This document shows, piece after piece, positions 31,203 through 37,872 of a stretch of 37,872 bases of DNA. The notes below the pieces were generated by a model, which was not told the DNA's origin, searched no databases, and worked only from the letters and a program-made list of their open reading frames with translations. The first letter of the stretch is position 1. Each line of letters opens with the position of its first letter. Position numbers and translations under genes: made by a program. The DNA comes from Bacteroidales bacterium UBA1725 (lineage in GTDB: Bacteria > Bacteroidota > Bacteroidia > Bacteroidales > UBA932), in NCBI GenBank assembly GCA_002315815.1, contig DCIN01000094.1, forward strand, positions 1 to 37,872. Direction: 5' to 3'.

Positions 31203-31808
31203 CTACAAAAGAATGGCCAAAGAGACGTTGATGCCGCTGCAAGTACTCTTCGGTGCGTTGATCATACCCTCCCAGCTGAAATCGTATAGACTGCCGAGAT
31301 TCCAAGAATAACGGGCAGACAACTGGAAGTGCTTGAACAGTTCGAGGCCGGCCCCAAGACCGACTCCATACTCGAATCTGCTGGTAAGGTTGTCCCACGT
31401 TTTTTCTTTCTGTCCTGACACGTTGACCGAGTTGGAAACAGCGTAGCCGATGAAAGGCTCGGCGATTCCGTACAATCTGAAAATTTTACCGATACCGAAT
31501 CCGAGTTGCAACTGTACAGGAAGTTCTATGAATCCTGTCTTGAAATCCAATTGGGTCTTGGTTTTTGTACCATCAGCATAGGCTCCCTTGATATTGTAGA
31601 TGAGCGAAGGCTGCAGGGCAATGATATTGCTCTTGCCAATCTTGTAGGTAATTCCTAGATGGTACTGATTGATTGCCTTGTTCTTCACATCATTGACCAC
31701 ACCATTGAAATTTGTGGAAGTGGAAGACAGTCCGCCTGTGATACCGAACTGAGCGCTGGCTGTGACAGCGATGCAAAGGCATAGAATTGCCGAAAACAGT
31801 TTTTTCAT
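31203..31808 (-). CDS. Outer-membrane beta-barrel protein (OMP_b-brl_2-like)
   Basis: A 201-residue protein with a signal peptide ending near TASAQ (residue 20), then about eight amphipathic strands separated by turns and loops (for example FGITGG, HLGITYKIG, GFIELPVQLQLGFG, YGVGLGAGLEL, FQLSARYSWNLG), ending NVSLAILL. This is the porin-family fold common in Bacteroidota; substrate unknown. Its ATG overlaps the trxA stop as ATGA, an odd partnership between a cytoplasmic thioredoxin and an outer-membrane protein. Unlike many barrels it ends in Leu rather than an aromatic residue. Confidence 0.78.
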   Translation of the reverse strand: MKKLFSAILCLCIAVTASAQFGITGGLSSTSTNFNGVVNDVKNKAINQYHLGITYKIGKSNIIALQPSLIYNIKGAYADGTKTKTQLDFKTGFIELPVQLQLGFGIGKIFRLYGIAEPFIGYAVSNSVNVSGQKEKTWDNLTSRFEYGVGLGAGLELFKHFQLSARYSWNLGSLYDFSWEGMINAPKSTCSGINVSLAILL

Positions 31809-32128
31809 TTGGTTGCTGCGAGTTTGTCAAGTCTGTTGATTATCTCCTGCTTCGATACTACTCCCACAGCGCGGTCAGCAAGTTCACCGTTCTTGAAGAA
31901 GAGCAACGTCGGAATATTTCTGATTCCGTATTTTAATGCAATATCTTCACAATCGTCAACATTGCACTTAGCCACAAGCGCCTTGCCCTCCAGCTCGGAA
32001 GCGACATCGGACACGGTCGGGGAGAGCATACGGCAGGGACCGCACCATACGGCCCAAAAGTCGATGACCACGGGAAGCGGGGAAGCAAGAATCTCCGCTA
32101 TATTGTTTTCTGTAACTACTTTTTCCAT
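31805..32128 (-). CDS. trxA: Thioredoxin
   Basis: A 107-residue thioredoxin with the canonical WCGPC active site (Cys29 and Cys32), a cis-proline segment NIPTLLFF and no signal peptide, so it is cytoplasmic. It reduces protein disulphides using thioredoxin reductase. The length is that of a single-domain thioredoxin. It follows the PII-like gene by 12 bases and overlaps the beta-barrel gene by 4. Its position in an efflux operon may be structural rather than functional, or may reflect co-expression under envelope or redox stress. Confidence 0.95.
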   Translation of the reverse strand: MEKVVTENNIAEILASPLPVVIDFWAVWCGPCRMLSPTVSDVASELEGKALVAKCNVDDCEDIALKYGIRNIPTLLFFKNGELADRAVGVVSKQEIINRLDKLAATK

Positions 32129-32140
32129 AACTCGGCTAAG

Positions 32141-32434
32141 TTAGTAAAACAATTCAATATTCCAAACAAAGGCACGCAATCCGAGTTCCGGCGATTCTTC
32201 GGACTTTTCCTTAAGTTCAGCCATCATCGCCGGTATTTTTTCGTCTTCCGTCACCGTGAGAATGGCGTGGTTCATTTCAGGCCATCCGTGACTTCCCATT
32301 CTGGGAATTCCAGTAGTGCTTCCCTTCCCCTGTATGTCCTCCCATCTTGAGAAGCCTCTTTGACCATTGGCGGCAAGAATGTCCACTATCTCTTCGTTAT
32401 ATGCCTGATTATATACTATGAACAATGCTTTCAT
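32141..32434 (-). CDS. PII-like signalling protein linked to RND pump
   Basis: A 97-residue protein with the length and strand order of the PII (GlnB-like) superfamily: beta1 KALFIVYNQA, helix EEIVDILAANG, beta2 GFSRWEDIQGKG, a short T-loop region (STTGIPRMGSHGWPEMN), beta3 HAILTVTEDE, helix and beta4 LGLRAFVWNIELFY. The T-loop is shorter than in GlnB, and no uridylylation tyrosine is in the usual context. PII-like trimers often sense a ligand and gate a neighbouring membrane protein. The start overlaps the RND pump stop as ATGA, so expression is coupled. Regulation of the pump, or metal/metabolite sensing, is inferred; the family match is by pattern. Confidence 0.72.
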   Translation of the reverse strand: MKALFIVYNQAYNEEIVDILAANGQRGFSRWEDIQGKGSTTGIPRMGSHGWPEMNHAILTVTEDEKIPAMMAELKEKSEESPELGLRAFVWNIELFY

Positions 32435-35400
32435 TTATTCCCTGTTTTTTTGTTCTTCCTGTTTTCCTGTCTCGTTGCGAATGAGCAATATACTGTCGGA
32501 ATGAGTACCAGGGTTATCACTGTTGACACCGTAAGTCCCCAGCAGACGACCATACCCAGAGACCGCCACATCTCCGAACCTTCTCCCGTCCCGACAGCCA
32601 TAGGAAGCATACCTAGTACGGTAGTAAGAGTGGTCATAAGAATAGGACGGAGACGACTCTTGGCCGCTGTGACAGATGCGTCCACGATGTTCATTCCACG
32701 TTCACGGCACAGAATGGTGTAGTCTATGAGCACTATTCCGTTCTTGACCACGATACCCAGAAGGATTATCACTCCTATGAGTCCCATTACTCCGAGGGCT
32801 GTTCCCGTGGACCAGAGGCCGAGCAGCACGCCCACCGCGGCGAAAGGCACGGAGAACATTATTACGAAAGGACTTATAAATGACTCGAACTGAGATGCCA
32901 TCACCATATACACAAGTATGATTATGAGTACAATGAGCACAAACATATCAGCGAACATATCCTGCTGGTCCTCATAGTCTCCTGTGATGAGAGTGGAGAG
33001 TTCAGACGGTATTTCTGTTTCATCAATGATTCTCTGAGTCACCTCGACGGCATCGCTGAGTGCGGCGTTGCGGGAAACGATTCCGTTGATGGTGATGAGA
33101 CGCTCACGGTCCTTCCTTTCAATGGTGGGAGGCACCAGAGTCTCTACTATATTACCTAATTCCTTCATTCTCACTCCTTTACCAGAGGCATTGGCGACAA
33201 TGATGTTCTCCATATCCTCCACGCTGGTACGGAATTCCGGAGCATATCTTACACGGATGTTGTACTCCTCTCCGTCCTCCCGGTAAAACGAGGCCACCGT
33301 TCCTCTCATTGCAGCACTGAAAGCGGCCCCGGCAGTAGTGGAATTGAGTCCGTTGATGGCAAGTTTGGTACGGTCGAAATCAAATTGATACTCGGGGCTG
33401 TACTCTTCGCGGCTCAGCAGCACCTGAGAATAACAGGACTCCTCGAGCATTTTTGACTGTATTTCTTTGGCAATGCGGTCAGTCTCCTCGAAACTGTAGC
33501 CATATACTTCAACCTTGACGACGGTTGCTCCTCCCATCATCATTCCTCCCTCTGTGACATTTGCCTTGCGTATCTCAGGATGGCGAGCGAGAATGTCACG
33601 AATCTGGTCAGCTATCTCCGCCGTGCTGCGTGTACGGGTGCTGATACTGCCCAGGTTGATGTTCATCGAGAGAATATGCGTACCATTTGACTGCATATTG
33701 GCGAAGGTGTTGTCCGAATCGGCCTGTCCGAAGGAATAATTGAAGACTTGTATTTCCGGCACTTCGGCATCAATCTCCTGATACAGTTGGATTGCAACCT
33801 CTCTGGTTACGTCCTGTGCAGTTCCTATGGGCAGTTGGACAGTCACAGAAAGGCGGCCGTCGTCTCCTCGGGGGAAGAATTCGGTCTTAAGACCCGGTGC
33901 TATGAGGACAACAACGGCGACGAAAATCACTACTGCGCTGTAAATCACAGTTTTCCTGTGAGATACAGCCCAAGCGATAATCTTCGAATACCCATTGGAT
34001 ATGGATGTGAGGAATTTATCCACCGGGACGAATATCCTGTCGTGCAGCCTGCTGTATTTGGGCTTGGGCTTCAGGAAGAATGCGCAGAGCATAGGCACGA
34101 GTGTCAATGCCGCAGTCGTAGAGACAATCATAATGAGACTGACTATCCAGCCGAGCTGCTTGAACATAATCCCCGCCATACCGCTGACCATAGTCAGGGG
34201 AAGGAACACGCAAAGCATCGTGAGGGTGGAGGCAATGACGGAGATGCCGACTTCGGATGTGCCGTGAACGGCTGCCTCCTTGGGCTTCTCCCCTCTGGCA
34301 AGATGGGTGGAGACGTTCTCCAGCACGACTATCGCATCGTCAACAACCATTCCTATTGCTATCGTGAGAGCAGACATCGAAATGATGTTCAGCGTATTGC
34401 CTGTCGCGTACAGATATGTCAGAGATGCCAACAGCGCGATAGGGATGGAAAGAATGATGATGACTGTGGATGTCAGGTTGCCGAGGAACAGGAACACCAC
34501 CAGCATAACCACGAGGAATGTGATGGCAATGGTCTCCTTGAGCGTGTTGATTGTATTTATGATGTTCGTGGAGGAATCCACGATGGTGGTTATCTTGATA
34601 TCGGAAGGGAGAGTCTTCTGAATCTCATTCAGAGCCTTCTTGACATTCTTGATTACGTTTACTGTATTGGCACCTGTCTGTTTCTGGATTGTGATTCGGG
34701 CGGAACGGACGCCGTCAGTGTAAGATTCCTGCTCGCGTTCTTCACTGCCGTCACGCAGAGTTGCTACATCCCTTAGATAAACGGCCCGTCCTTCAACTGA
34801 TCCAACGACCACGTCCAGCAGTTGGGAAGGATCTGTGAACTCTTTCTGCACACGGAGCGTATAGGTGTCGGTGCCTATATCTATGTTGCCGGAAGGAAGA
34901 TTCTTGTTTTCGGAAGAAATCACAGCCGCTATAGAGGATACGCTCAGACCGTAGGCCTGAAGTCTGGAAGGGTCACAATAAATCTGTATCTCTCTGGTAG
35001 GAGCTCCGATGACATTGACCGTACCCACTCCGGAAACTCTTGCGAGAGGGGTGGTCACCTTGTCATCCAGAATCTTGTCAAGACCCTGAATGCTCTCGTC
35101 GGCCGTGGCGGAGAGAAGCATAATGGGCATATCGTCCGCACTGAACTTGAAGATGACCGGAACTGTGGCACCGTCGGGAAGGTTGGAGTTCACCATATCC
35201 AGCTTGTCCCTAACATTGTTTGTGGCCTCGTCTATATCCGTTCCATACTCGAATTCAAGAGTCAGCAGGCACACGTTCTCCTTGGACGTGGATGTGAGTT
35301 CCTTGAGGTTCTCCACACCGTTCAGGGAATTTTCAAGAACTTTGGTGAGATTGGTCTCTATGTCCGCAGCATTCACGCCCGAATATGAAGACATCACCAT

Positions 35401-35535
35401 AATGACATTGGCGTCGAAGTCGGGATACTGAGCTATGCTTGTCCTACTCAGCGAGAAGATGCCGAAGATGGCGAATGCGATGAAAACCAGTGCCGTAGTG
35501 ACCGGATGGTTGACCGCTGTCCTGTATATGCTCAT
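32431..35535 (-). CDS. RND efflux pump, inner-membrane transporter (AcrB/HAE1 type)
   Basis: The 1034-residue pump is full length: two halves, each with one leading and five clustered membrane segments and a large periplasmic domain. The proton-relay aspartate pair in GMVVDDAIVVLEN is at about residues 399-400. The N-terminus (MSIYRTAVNHPVTTALVF) and the C-terminal basic tail (ENRKNKKTGNK) are typical. It takes substrates from the periplasm or inner-membrane leaflet and passes them to the outer-membrane channel using proton import. It follows the adaptor gene after one base and overlaps the PII-like gene by four. HAE1-type sequence suggests drugs, detergents or lipids rather than metals. Confidence 0.95.
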   Translation of the reverse strand: MSIYRTAVNHPVTTALVFIAFAIFGIFSLSRTSIAQYPDFDANVIMVMSSYSGVNAADIETNLTKVLENSLNGVENLKELTSTSKENVCLLTLEFEYGTDIDEATNNVRDKLDMVNSNLPDGATVPVIFKFSADDMPIMLLSATADESIQGLDKILDDKVTTPLARVSGVGTVNVIGAPTREIQIYCDPSRLQAYGLSVSSIAAVISSENKNLPSGNIDIGTDTYTLRVQKEFTDPSQLLDVVVGSVEGRAVYLRDVATLRDGSEEREQESYTDGVRSARITIQKQTGANTVNVIKNVKKALNEIQKTLPSDIKITTIVDSSTNIINTINTLKETIAITFLVVMLVVFLFLGNLTSTVIIILSIPIALLASLTYLYATGNTLNIISMSALTIAIGMVVDDAIVVLENVSTHLARGEKPKEAAVHGTSEVGISVIASTLTMLCVFLPLTMVSGMAGIMFKQLGWIVSLIMIVSTTAALTLVPMLCAFFLKPKPKYSRLHDRIFVPVDKFLTSISNGYSKIIAWAVSHRKTVIYSAVVIFVAVVVLIAPGLKTEFFPRGDDGRLSVTVQLPIGTAQDVTREVAIQLYQEIDAEVPEIQVFNYSFGQADSDNTFANMQSNGTHILSMNINLGSISTRTRSTAEIADQIRDILARHPEIRKANVTEGGMMMGGATVVKVEVYGYSFEETDRIAKEIQSKMLEESCYSQVLLSREEYSPEYQFDFDRTKLAINGLNSTTAGAAFSAAMRGTVASFYREDGEEYNIRVRYAPEFRTSVEDMENIIVANASGKGVRMKELGNIVETLVPPTIERKDRERLITINGIVSRNAALSDAVEVTQRIIDETEIPSELSTLITGDYEDQQDMFADMFVLIVLIIILVYMVMASQFESFISPFVIMFSVPFAAVGVLLGLWSTGTALGVMGLIGVIILLGIVVKNGIVLIDYTILCRERGMNIVDASVTAAKSRLRPILMTTLTTVLGMLPMAVGTGEGSEMWRSLGMVVCWGLTVSTVITLVLIPTVYCSFATRQENRKNKKTGNK

Positions 35536-35536
35536 T

Positions 35537-36544
35537 CTACTTCACCTCCACTTTGATTCCGGACCTGAGGGCAGCCTGCCCTGTCATCACGATACTTTCT
35601 CCCTCTCCCACTCCGTCGAGGATTTCATAACTGGTGCCTGTATGGCGTCCGAGAGTCACGTTCCTGGTTTGAACGACATCGCCGTCCAGCACATAAACGA
35701 AACGCTGGCCTGATCCCTGCTGCTTCACGATGCATTCGTCAGGCAGGATTACGCTGTTGCGCTCGCTGAAAGTGACTGTCACTCTTGCATACATACCGGG
35801 TCTGAGCTCGCGGCCCGTGTTGGGTACACGCACCTCTACATTGAAAGTATGGGTGGCTGCATCCATTATCGGATACAGACGGGCGATGGTGCCGGAGAAT
35901 TCTTTGCCGGGAAATGCATCCACAGTCACGACCACCTTGTCGCCCTTGGCCACCTTGGTGTAGTCTGACTCAGAAACACCGACCAGAAGCTTCACCGGAG
36001 TAATCTGCTGTACGGTGAAAATAGGCTGTCCCATAGAGAACAGGTCTCCCCTGTCATAGTTGCGGGCAGTAATGACACCATCCACAGGCGAGCGCAATAT
36101 CGTGTTCTCGACTATGTTGTCGTAACTGTTCTTATTAACGTTGTATGTGAGTTCAAGCGCATCGTAGTCGGACTGGGATATTCCTCCTTCGGAGAGCAGC
36201 TGCTTCAGACGGCCGAGTTCCAGTTCACTGTTCCGCAACTGGAGTCCCGACTGTTCCATCTGGACCTTGTCCATCTCGGCGAGAACCTGTCCGGCAGATA
36301 CGAAATCACCGACTTCAACATTTATTTTCTGAATGCGGGACGAAGTCTGAGGAGCGATATTGTTCACTATATTTGCCTGCACGGTAGCGGAATACACTGC
36401 ATTCTGAGGGACAAACGAACGTTCGGCCAGAGTGACGGTAACGACAGGAGTGACCTCATTCACTATTTTTTCTTCAACCTTGTTGCGGCCGCATCCGGTC
36501 AGAATGACCAGTACGCCGAATATTAATGTCAAACTGTTTTTCAT
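35537..36544 (-). CDS. RND efflux periplasmic adaptor (membrane fusion protein)
   Basis: A 335-residue lipoprotein adaptor: signal ending VILTGC (Cys18), a biotinyl-lipoyl-like half (QANIVNNIAPQTSSRIQKI and VGDFVSAGQVLAEMD), a short coiled hairpin (about residues 95-135), the second lipoyl half (TILRSPVDGVI), beta-barrel and membrane-proximal domains. It bridges the RND pump and the TolC-like channel. I chose the ATG at 36544, where the signal starts, over one at 36574. The pump gene follows after one base. The gap to the tolC-like gene upstream holds a TCTATTC-rich simple repeat. Confidence 0.94.
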   Translation of the reverse strand: MKNSLTLIFGVLVILTGCGRNKVEEKIVNEVTPVVTVTLAERSFVPQNAVYSATVQANIVNNIAPQTSSRIQKINVEVGDFVSAGQVLAEMDKVQMEQSGLQLRNSELELGRLKQLLSEGGISQSDYDALELTYNVNKNSYDNIVENTILRSPVDGVITARNYDRGDLFSMGQPIFTVQQITPVKLLVGVSESDYTKVAKGDKVVVTVDAFPGKEFSGTIARLYPIMDAATHTFNVEVRVPNTGRELRPGMYARVTVTFSERNSVILPDECIVKQQGSGQRFVYVLDGDVVQTRNVTLGRHTGTSYEILDGVGEGESIVMTGQAALRSGIKVEVK

Positions 36545-36572
36545 TGCAGTATCATTATCTGTATTGAACATC

Positions 36573-36614
36573 ATTCTATTCTCTATCTATTCTCTATTCT
36601 ATTCTCTATTCTAT
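36573..36614. repeat. CTATT/CTCTATT simple repeat between channel and adaptor genes
   Basis: A low-complexity stretch built from TCTATTCTC-like units, about 40 bases, within the 100-base gap between the tolC-like stop (36645) and the adaptor ATG (36544). No hairpin or promoter box is visible in it. Confidence 0.65.
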
Positions 36615-36644
36615 GCCAGACTATGTTGTGCTGTTCTATGCTTA

Positions 36645-37872
36645 TTATTGTTTGCTGAAATCCACTCCCAGGATTCCCTCCAGATCGGCCTTGGCCGTGA
36701 TGAAAGCGTAAATGGCCGTAGAGAGGGTGAGTTGAGCCTGCGTGAGAGCGTATTGTGCATCATTGAGGTCTGTAAGTGTGCTGCGGCCGACATCGTATGA
36801 ACGTGCTGCGATATCGTAAGCCTTCTGTGCCGACTCCACAGCACTGCAGGCGGTGCTGTAACTTTTCATAGCAGTCTCCATCGAATTGAGGTACTGCCTG
36901 ATACTTATCTTGAGCTGACGCTCGGTATTTGCCTTCTGGATTTCCAGTTCGCCGGCCTGTATCCTTGCCTGTTTGATTGCGGAAGATCTCTTTCCTCCGG
37001 CAAAGATGGGGATGGAAAGGCTCAATCCGGCGTATGAGTAAGGTGTCCAGCTGTATGAAGAGAAGTCGAACCCGTTGTCCATCGCATTGACGGAGAAAGA
37101 AAAAGCAAGAGAGAGAGTAGGCAGGGTTGCAGCTTGCTGGAGTTTTATGGCATTGGCGAGCTGCTCAGCCTGTATTGCCAGCTGCTTCATATTCGAGTTG
37201 GCGGAGAGGTCCATCATCTCCCCTTCCGCCAATGTACGGAGCATATCGGAGGAATAGTCGGAAAGGTCTCCGGCCACGTCTATCTCAGCGTCAAGATTCA
37301 CGCCCATCACAGCCTTGAGCTGCCAGAGAGTAAGCACGGCAGCACTCTGCGCATCATACACGTTCGGGACAGTGTTGGCAAGCGTAGTCCTGGCACGGGC
37401 GAGATCCAGTTCGGAAGCCTTCTGTACATTATACTTCCGCTCTATCTGTTCGAGGTTGGCGAGAGCGTTTTCGTATGCGCTCTTGTAAACCCTGTATGTA
37501 TCCTTGGCCAACAGACAGGAGAAGAAAGCAAGCTTGGTCTGGTTTACGGTTTCCAGCCTGCTGGATCTGGCCTTCTCCACGGCCAGTTCAACGTCCTGCC
37601 CCGAAATCTGGATACTCTTCCACAACTGGACATTGACAAGGGGCATCGCTGCTGTTAATCCGACGGACCAGTTGTTGAGACGTCCGAATTCAACACCCTT
37701 GCTGGTCCCGGTTCCGGTCCCGGTTCCAGTTCCAGTCCCAGTTCCAGTTCCAGTCCCGGTCCCAGTTCCAGTCCCGGTCCCGGTCCCGGTCCCAGTTCCG
37801 GTTCCGGTTCCGGTGTTTGTGCCGGTGCCGGTACCTGAATCTGAACCTGAACCTAAACCGCCCAAAAGGGAC
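36645..37872 (-). CDS. TolC-like outer-membrane efflux channel, 5' end cut by window
   Basis: Partial gene; the frame is open to the window edge and no true start or signal peptide is present. The visible part (about 408 codons) includes the second strand of the barrel (NNWSVGLTAAMPLVNVQLWKS), the long helical hairpin, and the second structural repeat (LSLSIPIFAGGKR, then KQARIQAG), ending VDFSKQ. This is the outer membrane factor of the tripartite pump with the downstream adaptor and RND genes. Roughly 80-100 N-terminal residues are missing by family comparison. A Gly-Thr dipeptide repeat of 22 units lies just before the second strand, where the first extracellular loop of TolC falls. Confidence 0.92.
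   Translation of the reverse strand, partial: SLLGGLGSGSDSGTGTGTNTGTGTGTGTGTGTGTGTGTGTGTGTGTGTGTGTGTGTSKGVEFGRLNNWSVGLTAAMPLVNVQLWKSIQISGQDVELAVEKARSSRLETVNQTKLAFFSCLLAKDTYRVYKSAYENALANLEQIERKYNVQKASELDLARARTTLANTVPNVYDAQSAAVLTLWQLKAVMGVNLDAEIDVAGDLSDYSSDMLRTLAEGEMMDLSANSNMKQLAIQAEQLANAIKLQQAATLPTLSLAFSFSVNAMDNGFDFSSYSWTPYSYAGLSLSIPIFAGGKRSSAIKQARIQAGELEIQKANTERQLKISIRQYLNSMETAMKSYSTACSAVESAQKAYDIAARSYDVGRSTLTDLNDAQYALTQAQLTLSTAIYAFITAKADLEGILGVDFSKQ
37705..37836 (-). repeat. 22-unit hexanucleotide tandem repeat encoding (Gly-Thr)n
   Basis: Twenty-two contiguous 6-bp units encode 21 Gly-Thr pairs and one Asn-Thr. Third codon positions vary (GGA, GGG, GGT, GGC; ACC, ACT, ACA), so units are not identical. 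More decayed Ser-Gly/Ser-Asp units follow to about 37854. Six bases is two codons, so changes in copy number keep the reading frame. Confidence 0.95.

Noticed and set aside
33748..34776. Long open frame on the plus strand (342 codons)
   Set aside because: Antisense to the RND pump gene; composition rich in Cys, His and Arg is typical of a shadow frame.
37705..37836. CRISPR array or non-coding satellite
   Set aside because: Units are 6 bp without spacers and stay in frame with a TolC-like protein; it is a coding repeat.

Overview
The window looks like chromosomal DNA of an uncultured member of the Bacteroidales (phylum Bacteroidota) with roughly balanced base composition. The case rests on several things: TonB-dependent receptors with carboxypeptidase-regulatory N-termini, BACON-domain lipoproteins, a GldH-like lipoprotein next to RicT and HolB, an outer-membrane-factor/adaptor/RND efflux trio, and repeated TAnnTTTG -7 promoter boxes. 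No rRNA, tRNA, IS element, prophage or CRISPR array was seen. No stretch over 300 bases lacks a gene. The genus cannot be fixed from the sequence alone.

Layout. 1-178: imperfect palindrome and promoter before rsgA. 179-1120: rsgA. 1133-3875 (minus): rnr, a YtxH-like protein and a holin-like membrane protein. 3944-4900 (plus): an unrecognised lipoprotein and a small beta-barrel protein. 4918-6438 (minus): gpmI, divergent from a MATE transporter at 6548-7912, with a palindromic two-way promoter between them. 7920-23536 (minus): eight co-directional envelope genes. These are an Oar-like TonB receptor, a lipoprotein with three OB-like and two BACON-like domains, a second BACON/OB lipoprotein, a BACON-fused DNA/RNA nuclease, a secreted endonuclease/exonuclease/phosphatase-fold enzyme, a second TonB receptor, a DUF5689 lipoprotein and an M3 peptidase. 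A terminator/promoter junction splits this block at 18.2 kb. 23593-24946: a compact region holding two opposed promoters and a SAM-II riboswitch that runs into the start of metK, followed by smpB. 25383-37872 (minus): a dense housekeeping and efflux run, read in transcription order as tolC-like (cut by the window end), adaptor, RND pump, PII-like protein, trxA, beta-barrel protein, LOG-family hydrolase, polyprenyl synthase, holB, ricT, gldH, trmB and miaA. Many of these genes overlap by 1-4 bases.

How the genes may work together. The 8-23.5 kb block has the logic of a polysaccharide utilisation locus (surface lipoproteins, secreted hydrolases, TonB transporters), but its recognisable enzymes are nucleases and its binding modules are OB-like. 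There is no SusD and no glycoside hydrolase. I propose it as a candidate system for binding, cutting and importing extracellular nucleic acids; this is inference. The efflux run couples an RND pump to a PII-like protein through a four-base overlap, and its outer-membrane channel carries a 22-unit Gly-Thr hexanucleotide repeat where the first extracellular loop of TolC would be. The metK leader is the best-supported RNA element in the window.
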